64,000 bases of DNA, taken from positions 1,240,001-1,304,000 of the forward strand of contig NZ_CP189850.1 in assembly GCF_050271975.1 (NCBI RefSeq), written 5' to 3'. This document shows positions 58,376-64,000 of the stretch, piece by piece. The stretch is from Litorimonas sp947503715. GTDB lineage: Bacteria; Pseudomonadota; Alphaproteobacteria; Caulobacterales; Maricaulaceae. Every line of letters starts with the position of its first letter. The first letter of the stretch is position 1. The notes under the pieces were generated by a model, which did not search any database, was not told the DNA's origin, and saw only the letters and a program-made list of their open reading frames with translations. The position numbers and the translations under genes are program-made.

Positions 58376-58551
58376 CAGCAGCCTATCTATTCCTATCATT
58401 GTCCAGAGTGACAATCACCAAATGATGTTGACTTCAGATTTGTCTTTTAAATTATCCAAGGTCTTGCAAGGTGCCAAGATGCGTAGTTGAAAGCTATTTT
58501 GGGAGAGATGCCTGTCGCATACTCCCAGATCTGTAATCCATTACCTGAGAA

Positions 58552-59427
58552 TTAAACCGCTTGCTTTCCAAGATCTATTGCGCCGTGCAATCCTGCGTCA
58601 TCGCCGTAAAAGGGCGTGCAGATTAGATTGTCCGCTGTTGCAATGGAATTTCCCAAATATCCATTCAATTGGCTTTCAAATTCCGTTTGAATTTTTGGGA
58701 GCATGTTCTTGGCCAACATTAATCCACCGCCGATAATAATGCGTTCTAAGCGCAGGGTTAGAACAAGCGAGGCGCAGGCCTGAGCTAGATAATTAGCCGC
58801 CACGTTCCATCCCTGATGGTTTGCGTCCCAATCAATCGGATCGCCCCATCGTTTCTTCAGAGCTCTTACGGATGTCAGTCCCTCTAAACAATCGCCGTGA
58901 AAGGGACATACGCCCGGAAAACCCCTGTCGACATCATGTTTTTTTACGGCGATGTGCCCGAATTCGGGGTGATAAGGACGACCCAATATTTCGCCCGACG
59001 ACATTATGCCTGCGCCAATTCCTGTTCCAACCGTTATATATGCCGCCGATGAAATACCTCGCGCGGCCCCAAACGTGACCTCTGCCATCAAGGCCCCGTT
59101 CACATCAGAGTCGACAACAACATTAAGATTTAACCCTGCCTCAAAAGCAGCCTTGAGTGAAAAATGAGACCAATTTGGTTTTGGAGTTTTCAAAATTCGA
59201 CCATAATGCGGAGAGGACCTATCGACATCGATAGGTCCAAAGCTCGCAATTCCGAAACTAGACAAGTCATACTGGCGAAAAAACGTAAGACATTGGGCTA
59301 CAGTCTCGACCGGGGTGGTCACGTCCACCCGCTGCTTAGCTATAATCTCTCCATTCGCTAATGCGACACCACATTTGAACGTAGTCCCACCCGCATCAAT
59401 TCCGCCAGAAAGCCCGATTTTGGTCAT
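58552..59427 (-). CDS. ROK-family fructokinase-like sugar kinase
   Basis: 291 residues from the ATG at 59427. A start 51 bases upstream would run through the operator palindrome, so the nearer ATG is preferred. ROK features: phosphate loop GIDAGGTTFKCGVA, catalytic Asp in VVDSDVNGALMAEVTFG, and TVGTGIGAGIM. The zinc site reads GHIAVKKHDVDRGFPGVCPFHGDCLEG, i.e. C-P-F-H-G-D-C-L-E-G, the form typical of ROK fructokinases. Together with the GH68-like enzyme next door this points to fructose phosphorylation. It is divergent from the symporter gene; both share the 59464 operator. Confidence 0.88.
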   Translation of the reverse strand: MTKIGLSGGIDAGGTTFKCGVALANGEIIAKQRVDVTTPVETVAQCLTFFRQYDLSSFGIASFGPIDVDRSSPHYGRILKTPKPNWSHFSLKAAFEAGLNLNVVVDSDVNGALMAEVTFGAARGISSAAYITVGTGIGAGIMSSGEILGRPYHPEFGHIAVKKHDVDRGFPGVCPFHGDCLEGLTSVRALKKRWGDPIDWDANHQGWNVAANYLAQACASLVLTLRLERIIIGGGLMLAKNMLPKIQTEFESQLNGYLGNSIATADNLICTPFYGDDAGLHGAIDLGKQAV

Positions 59428-59463
59428 TGGAAATCCTAAAATACTTTTTATGAAAGCCTTTAT

Positions 59464-59477
59464 TGCAATCGATTGCA
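59464..59477. promoter_or_regulatory. LacI-family operator between kinase and symporter genes
   Basis: TGCAATCGATTGCA, a perfect 14 bp palindrome with the central CG typical of LacI-family operators. It lies 37 bp before the kinase ATG on one side and 58 bp before the symporter ATG on the other, so one bound repressor could control both. The LacI-family gene 2.6 kb away is the obvious candidate. Confidence 0.75.
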
Positions 59478-59534
59478 TTATGCTATAGCCATTCGGGAAA
59501 GCAATGATAAAATTGCGTTTGGGAGGACATCAAC

Positions 59535-60920
59535 ATGGCTATCAGTGACCGCATTGCGCCGCTCTCCATCCGCGAAAAAGTTGGCTATGGCTTGGGCGAC
59601 ATGGCGTCGAACTTTTATAATGGGTTCTTCGGCATCTTCCTGCTTTACTATTACACAGATGTTTGGGGCATTTCCCCGGCTGCGGCCGGGACAATGTTTC
59701 TGGTCACAAAGATACTCGATGCGGTGACTGACCCCGCAATGGGCCTTATTGCGGACCGCACGCAAACGCGGTGGGGAAAATACCGCCCTTATCTGCTATG
59801 GATGGCCATTCCATATGCGCTTCTAGGGTATCTCTTATTCTTAGGGCCTGACCTCTCAGACATTGGGAAGCTCATCTTTGCTTACGTGTCCTATTCTCTG
59901 GTCATGTTGGCCTTCACAGCCATTAATGTTCCATATTCCGCTCTTTTGGCAGTCATTCATCCAAAGACAGAAGAGCGCGAGAAAGCCACGCAATATCGGT
60001 TCATCTTCGCCTCTCTTGGGACATTGACCGTAGGGGCGATGACGAAGCCTTTGGTGGAATTTCTGGGTCAGGGCGATGAATTAACGGGCTTCCGCCTGAC
60101 CATCATTCTGTTCGCCGTTTTGTCGATCATCTTTTTCATGATTACATTTGCCAGCACAAAAGAACGGATTAAGCCAAAACGCGAAGGCGGGTCCATCTCA
60201 AGGGATTTTGGCGTTTTATTGAACAATATTTCTTGGATTGTTCTGGCCATTTCGGGAATTCTAATCGTCGTTGGATTAATTGCCCGCATTTCTTCTGCAG
60301 CGTTCTACATGAAATACTATGTCCCGTCCGGCGAAGGGGCAGGACTTTGGTGGATGGACAGAACTTCATTGCTGATTACGCTCGGCTTCGTAGGACAACT
60401 CTTTGGCGCAATGCTAACGCCAACATTTCTTAAAGTGTTTGATAAGCGGCAACTCATGATTTTTATGGCCGTGCTGAACGCCGCGCTTTTATTTGGCTGC
60501 TATTTCGTTCCGCCCGAATGGTATTGGTCCATCACCGCATTTCACACGGCTAGCATATTTACCTTTGGCGTGATGATTACACTGCTCTTTGCGATGTATA
60601 CAGATTGCGCTGAATATGGCGAATGGAAGTCAGGGATTAACAGCGCGGGCCTAACAGTATCGGCGTCCATGTTTTCGCTCAAAACGGGTTCTGCCGTGGG
60701 AAGCGCCGTCCCAGCCTTCATCCTTGCAGGATTTGGGTTCATTGCAAATGAAGTGCAGACGCCGGAAGCCATTACCGGCATCCGACTCATGTTTAATATC
60801 GTGCCTGCTCTCTTTTTCGGTGCGGCAGGCCTTCTCATCGTTTTTTACAAACTCAATGGTGACACCGTGAAAACGATTGAACGAGAGTTACTTATTCGCC
60901 GTGGGGAGATTGCAGCGTGA
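59535..60920 (+). CDS. GPH-type sugar symporter (MelB/XylP-like)
   Basis: 461 residues, GGGAGGA site at 59521-59527. Twelve membrane helices; the start IREKVGYGLGDMASNFYNGFFGIFLLYYYTDVWGI and the FLVTKILDAVTDPAMGLIADRTQTRWGKYRPYLLW motif (D-x5-G-x3-D-R-T-x-T-R-W-G-K-R/Y-P) define the glycoside-pentoside-hexuronide:cation family. It probably imports sucrose or a fructo-oligosaccharide with Na+ or H+. The next gene overlaps by four bases (GTGA). Confidence 0.92.
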   Translation: MAISDRIAPLSIREKVGYGLGDMASNFYNGFFGIFLLYYYTDVWGISPAAAGTMFLVTKILDAVTDPAMGLIADRTQTRWGKYRPYLLWMAIPYALLGYLLFLGPDLSDIGKLIFAYVSYSLVMLAFTAINVPYSALLAVIHPKTEEREKATQYRFIFASLGTLTVGAMTKPLVEFLGQGDELTGFRLTIILFAVLSIIFFMITFASTKERIKPKREGGSISRDFGVLLNNISWIVLAISGILIVVGLIARISSAAFYMKYYVPSGEGAGLWWMDRTSLLITLGFVGQLFGAMLTPTFLKVFDKRQLMIFMAVLNAALLFGCYFVPPEWYWSITAFHTASIFTFGVMITLLFAMYTDCAEYGEWKSGINSAGLTVSASMFSLKTGSAVGSAVPAFILAGFGFIANEVQTPEAITGIRLMFNIVPALFFGAAGLLIVFYKLNGDTVKTIERELLIRRGEIAA

Positions 60921-62002
60921 CGATGGCGACCAAAATACTGCCAAATCTAGTGAACACCCCAGAACCATATCCAGAAAAGTTCGTGGGGGAAATTGTTCAT
61001 CCCGATCTCTGGCTTTGGGACAGTTGGATCGTTCGAGTCGACGGCACACTTCACCTTTATTGTTTGGGATTGGCACGCGTTACTAGCGTCGGCGCTCCTA
61101 TCACAGTGTTTGAATTTAACGATTACCCGTTCCATTTTCGTCACTTCGTTTCTGATGACAATGGTGAAACGTGGCAGGATCACGGCGCAGTTTTGCATCC
61201 GCGTAATCTCTCTGACGGGTCAGATAACGGAAACGTCTGGAGCGGGAGTGTTCATCAATTAGCATCCGGGGAAATTCTATTTGGCTATACGGGGATTGAA
61301 CATAAGTCTCCAACGAGACGATTTGTGCAGACTATTAATTTCGCGGTTGGTGGAGTTGACGGGCCTACGGCATTTCCCTCTGAGTCGCAAAGCCACCCGG
61401 TCCGCGATCGTGAAACTATTATTCAGGCAGGCTATTACCTACCGGAAGAAGGCCGGATAGGTCATAATGATGGCGAAGGGGATGGCCCTATTTTGGCGTG
61501 GCGTGATCCTTTCATCTATGAAGCTCACGATGGAGTCCTGCACGCTTTTTGGTCCGCGAAGGTAGAGCCTCGCATTCCAGCTGTTGCCCATGCCATTCTT
61601 GAAAAAGAGGGCAATCAATGGGTAGCCAAATTGCAAGCCCCGATCCGCCTGCCGGATGAGAATGAATATACGCAAGCCGAAGTGCCGAAACTCTGCGTCG
61701 ACAAAGACACAGGCGATTACCTTCTCATGATTTCTTCCTGTAATCGTTTGCATGAGCAACAGCCCGATGGAGAGATTACAAAAGGCCTTCGGTTATATCG
61801 ATCCAAAACGATAACCGGGCCTTGGAAATCTGTTTTTGGTCACGGTAGTTTGATTCACGGTTTAGACCATCTGTTTGGCGCTAGCTTTGTGGATCGCGAA
61901 ATATCAGAAAAAACCGCGAAGTTAATCGCGCCTTATACCGGAAAAATTGGCGGGGACCGTCCAATGACCTTCGCCCCAATCCAAACGATTCATCTAGGCT
62001 GA
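60917..62002 (+). CDS. GH68-like (clan GH-J) beta-fructosidase, cytoplasmic
   Basis: 361 residues from the GTG at 60917 (GTGA overlap with the symporter); an ATG at 60923 is the alternative. The five-bladed propeller motifs of GH-J are visible: WLWDSWIVRVDG with the nucleophile Asp in WDSW (GH68 form), WSGSVHQL, the transition-state Asp in AWRDPFIY (RDP), and the acid/base Glu in AEVPKLCVD (E-x-P). There is no signal peptide, so it acts on imported sugar. The length is below the roughly 420 residues of levansucrases, so a hydrolase is likelier than a polymer maker. GH32 is the main alternative. Confidence 0.7.
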   Translation: MTMATKILPNLVNTPEPYPEKFVGEIVHPDLWLWDSWIVRVDGTLHLYCLGLARVTSVGAPITVFEFNDYPFHFRHFVSDDNGETWQDHGAVLHPRNLSDGSDNGNVWSGSVHQLASGEILFGYTGIEHKSPTRRFVQTINFAVGGVDGPTAFPSESQSHPVRDRETIIQAGYYLPEEGRIGHNDGEGDGPILAWRDPFIYEAHDGVLHAFWSAKVEPRIPAVAHAILEKEGNQWVAKLQAPIRLPDENEYTQAEVPKLCVDKDTGDYLLMISSCNRLHEQQPDGEITKGLRLYRSKTITGPWKSVFGHGSLIHGLDHLFGASFVDREISEKTAKLIAPYTGKIGGDRPMTFAPIQTIHLG

Positions 62003-63022
62003 ATTAGCGCCACAACTCTGCCGAATGATAAGATTTGTCTGTGTGAGCTTGGAGGCAGCAGCCTTGCCTTCCAATTTGTCTATCAATGAACTCACCAGAA
62101 GCTCGCCGCCCTCAGCTATATTTTGACTGACCGTTGTCAGCGAGGGCTGTGACATTGAGGCTTGATTGATATCATCATATCCGACAACAGAAACATCATT
62201 GGGCACGTCCAAACCATTCTGACGTAGAGCGTCCATCGCGGCAATGCTTAGCGCGTCCGATGCCCCAAATATGCCATCAAAAGAAAGCCCTGATTTTATC
62301 AATGAGGTCAGTTTTGGAAACACCTCTTTGACCTGGAAACCAAAACCAATTTGCAGACTCAATCTTGGATCTACCTCTACACGTTCTTCAGCGTGTGCTT
62401 TCTGATAACCCTCATAGCGTAGCGCAATCTCCGGCAAGCTTGTATCGCCTATAAAAAGGATGCGCCGACGGCCTAATCCTAATAGATGCTCAGTCGCCAT
62501 TTCGGCACCGCCAATGTTATCACTCCCGATCAGCGTATAGGGCGCTTCTTTCTGCAAACCGCCCCAGACCACGATGCGATTTTCCATTTCGCTTATCGCT
62601 TGTAAGCGGTCTTCACGGCCCGCTTGTCCGATAATAATGAGGCCGTCTGCACGGCCCGTCTGTAAAAGACGGCGCTCCGCAATGGCAGTTTCGTCCTCTG
62701 GCGTTGAGAGCAGTAGGTCATAGCCCCGCCGGGATGCGGCCATAGAAACAGCACCCACCATTTCCAAGAAAAAGGGGTCGGAAATTGTTTCACCCGAACC
62801 CGGCTTTATCGGAATAACTAGCGCTATGGTCTCGCTGGATTGCCGACGTAAATTTCGCGCTGCGACGTTTACGGAATAACCAATTTCTTGGGCGATTCGC
62901 AGGATCTCAGCCTTCGTTTCTGGCTTGACGAGCGGGCTATCATTCAAAGCACGCGACACTGTTGAGACGTTGACTTTCGCCAGTCTCGCCAGTTCTGACA
63001 TCGTTTTACGAGAATTCGCCAT
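61994..63022 (-). CDS. LacI-family transcriptional regulator of the fructan locus
   Basis: 342 residues. The N-terminal HTH reads TMSELARLAKVNVSTVSRALNDSPLVKPETKAEILRIAQEIGYSVNVAARNLRR (about 7-60), with VSTVSRALN as the recognition helix and the hinge helix at NVAARNLR. The periplasmic-binding-like sensor domain follows (IALVIPI..., DGIFGASDALSIAAMDALRQNG, VPNDVSVVGYDDI). It converges on the GH68-like gene with a 9 bp overlap and is placed to repress kinase, symporter and hydrolase through the operator at 59464-59477. Confidence 0.94.
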   Translation of the reverse strand: MANSRKTMSELARLAKVNVSTVSRALNDSPLVKPETKAEILRIAQEIGYSVNVAARNLRRQSSETIALVIPIKPGSGETISDPFFLEMVGAVSMAASRRGYDLLLSTPEDETAIAERRLLQTGRADGLIIIGQAGREDRLQAISEMENRIVVWGGLQKEAPYTLIGSDNIGGAEMATEHLLGLGRRRILFIGDTSLPEIALRYEGYQKAHAEERVEVDPRLSLQIGFGFQVKEVFPKLTSLIKSGLSFDGIFGASDALSIAAMDALRQNGLDVPNDVSVVGYDDINQASMSQPSLTTVSQNIAEGGELLVSSLIDKLEGKAAASKLTQTNLIIRQSCGANSA

Positions 63023-63042
63023 TCACCATCCATTGGAAAAAC

Positions 63043-63058
63043 CGAGCGGAATCGCTCG
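63043..63058. promoter_or_regulatory. 16 bp palindrome upstream of the LacI gene
   Basis: CGAGCG-GAAT-CGCTCG, 21 bp before the start codon (minus strand). The arms equal those of the palindrome before mtnP (8726-8741) and differ from the LacI operator at 59464. Confidence 0.4.
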
Positions 63059-63076
63059 ATCAACTTACACTTGGCA

Positions 63077-63110
63077 CAAAAAAGCCTGCCACGCGAGGCG
63101 CGGCAGGCTA
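63077..63110 (-). terminator. Intrinsic terminator of the right-edge TonB receptor
   Basis: On the minus strand AGCCTGCC / GGCAGGCT forms an 8 bp stem with an 11-nt loop, followed by T6 (plus positions 63078-63083 are A). It lies 26 bp after the receptor stop. Confidence 0.9.
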
Positions 63111-63135
63111 AGTTTTGCATCCGAGGGGTCGGAAG

Positions 63136-64000
63136 CTAGAAATTATAGCGCAATGTTGCAGAAACAGTACGACCATTGATTGGACGGAAGCGAACAAAGT
63201 CACCAATTGCTGGCGCGCCTTCTTCACCTTCGGAGAAGCCAACCGCGTCAAACAGATTGTTGGCGTTGAGGCTGATTTCCATATTCTCGCGAATATCATA
63301 ATTGATGTAAGCGCCAACGGTTGTGTAGGCAGGCAAGTCAAACTGATTGCTGTCCTGAACAGGCGCTTTGCCTGTGCTAAAGACGTTAAATCCAAACCCA
63401 TAGGCGTCAGCCTCGTAATATGGATTGAGGTTCACAATATACGGAGCCTGACGACGCGCAGTATTACCGATGTTTGGATTATTATCCGGCCCGGCAATTT
63501 TGGAGTCCGTGAATGTGGCGTTACCACGCAATCCAAAACCGTTGTCGAAATTAAAGTTACCTTCGACTTCAATACCGTTCGTATCGAATGAGTTTTGAAT
63601 GACGTTCTGCGTTGACGCTTCTAATTGTCCGCCTTCATCGACCTGCGCATCAAAGTAGACAATGCTGAAATCACCCAGTCCGAGACGGAATTTTGCGCCA
63701 ATTTCGAAAGCATCGACAAAGTTCAAGAACTGATCATTAGAACCCGTCAAGACCCCAGACGTGCTGGATGCCATAAGTTGACCAGTTGAACGGTCAGGCG
63801 CGGTTACAGATGCGCCTTCCGAATAGTTCGCAAAGAGCGCGACGGTGTCATTTACTTGATAGTTTGCACCAACAGAGAATGCATCATAATCCGCGTCATA
63901 ATCGACAGATTGCAGTGCGCTGCGATCAATGATTTGAGCACCAACTTCGTTGGAGGCAATTGTGCCGTCGCCATTACCATCTTGCGGTCCAACGATTGAC
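63136..64000 (-). CDS. TonB-dependent receptor, C-terminal part (start outside the window)
   Basis: The minus-strand frame stays open from the stop at 63136 to the window edge (288 codons visible), so an internal ATG at 63774 is not the true start. The sequence is outer-membrane barrel: alternating strands such as YQVNDTVALFANYSEG, FRLGLGDFSIVYFDAQ, GYGFNVFSTGKA-type, IDYDIRENMEISLNANNLFD and the terminal TVSATLRYNF with a final Phe. The NLFD phrase is the typical TonB-box-distal 'NL.D' motif. Near the left (N-terminal) end of the visible part a loop reads DGNGDGTIASNE, a perfect EF-hand-type calcium loop (63946-63981). It probably feeds the fructan locus. Confidence 0.93.
   Translation of the reverse strand, partial: SIVGPQDGNGDGTIASNEVGAQIIDRSALQSVDYDADYDAFSVGANYQVNDTVALFANYSEGASVTAPDRSTGQLMASSTSGVLTGSNDQFLNFVDAFEIGAKFRLGLGDFSIVYFDAQVDEGGQLEASTQNVIQNSFDTNGIEVEGNFNFDNGFGLRGNATFTDSKIAGPDNNPNIGNTARRQAPYIVNLNPYYEADAYGFGFNVFSTGKAPVQDSNQFDLPAYTTVGAYINYDIRENMEISLNANNLFDAVGFSEGEEGAPAIGDFVRFRPINGRTVSATLRYNF

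Larger units (their letters stand above)
57531..58551. other. One-kilobase gene desert between the two sugar loci
   Basis: About 1020 bp with no credible gene on either strand; the longest open frame (58232-58414 minus, 60 codons) is AT-rich and without ribosome site or family resemblance. Composition is AT-richer than both neighbours. It carries at least three perfect inverted repeats (58037-58084, 58276-58294, 58337-58375). It may be a decayed insertion, an unannotated RNA, or spacer DNA left by integration of one of the loci. Confidence 0.6.

Noticed and set aside
58232..58414. 60-codon minus-strand frame in the gene desert
   Set aside because: No ribosome site, no recognisable domain and it is crossed by two inverted repeats.
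60917..62002. GH130 mannoside phosphorylase call
   Set aside because: The WDSW, RDP and E-x-P motifs fit clan GH-J better, and the neighbouring ROK kinase has the fructokinase zinc box.
1..64000. tRNA/rRNA genes, CRISPR arrays, complete insertion sequences, replication origin
   Set aside because: None seen by eye: no cloverleaf with CCA-type acceptor, no regular spacer-repeat array, no transposase gene and no DnaA-box cluster. A dedicated RNA search could still find short genes in the empty stretches.

Overview
The window looks like the chromosome of a marine, alga-associated alphaproteobacterium, most plausibly from the Hyphomonadaceae/Maricaulales side (Hellea, Litorimonas or Algimonas type). 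The basis is the gene content: a petABC bc1 operon, an alphaproteobacterial long dCTP deaminase, large Caulobacter-style TonB-dependent receptors, and enzymes for eating algal polysaccharides. This placement is inference, because no rRNA or marker tree is available. No rRNA, tRNA, CRISPR array or complete insertion sequence was seen.

Layout. (1) Positions 1-30 kb are mostly housekeeping genes in short, tightly packed operons on both strands: hemF, an IspZ-like protein, a DUF2891 lipoprotein and trmL; two tandem Rieske genes followed by cytochrome b and c1; mtnP; a class IV aminotransferase overlapping a sulfotransferase-like gene; a MoeB/ThiF-like gene and cysK; a secreted GH5 glucanase; dut and coaBC; ubiB; a Baeyer-Villiger monooxygenase with an SDR; apaG, a dCTP deaminase, an S9 peptidase and a radical SAM protein. 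Positions 680-1495 hold no gene but carry a set of look-alike 26-27 bp hairpins and a 102 bp nested palindrome. (2) Positions 30-44 kb are a surface-glycan region. A minus-strand run makes dTDP-L-rhamnose (rfbCBDA) and overlaps directly into a BtuFCD/FecBCD-type ABC importer. Facing it are a tail-fibre-like DUF2793 protein, a sulfotransferase, a 1323-residue sulfotransferase/coiled-coil/GT2/GT4 protein, and gmd plus an rmd-like gene for GDP-D-rhamnose. Together they suggest a sulfated, rhamnose-rich surface polymer. (3) Positions 44.6-57.5 kb are a complete alginate utilisation locus: TonB receptor, FadR-type GntR regulator, PL6 and PL17 alginate lyases, a 48-codon small ORF, an MFS uronate transporter, DEH reductase, KDPG aldolase and KDG kinase. 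Repeated ATTGGT/ACCAAT half-sites lie in front of the receptor, the regulator and the lyases. (4) Positions 57.5-58.55 kb are a gene desert with several perfect inverted repeats. (5) Positions 58.5-64 kb are a second sugar locus, probably for sucrose or fructans: ROK fructokinase, GPH-type symporter, a GH68/GH-J-like enzyme, a LacI regulator with a clear 14 bp operator, and a TonB receptor that runs off the right edge.

How the parts work together. Alginate is taken up by the receptor, cut by lipid-anchored PL6 and PL17 to monomer (DEH), imported by the MFS protein, reduced to KDG, phosphorylated and split to pyruvate and glyceraldehyde-3-phosphate. The fructan locus has the same logic (receptor, symporter, hydrolase, kinase, regulator).

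The most unusual signals are a second Rieske protein in which the two hydrogen-bond donors that set the cluster potential are replaced (Ser to Ala, Tyr to Phe), and the hairpin family at 790-1165 whose four members share a homo-mismatch at the same arm position.
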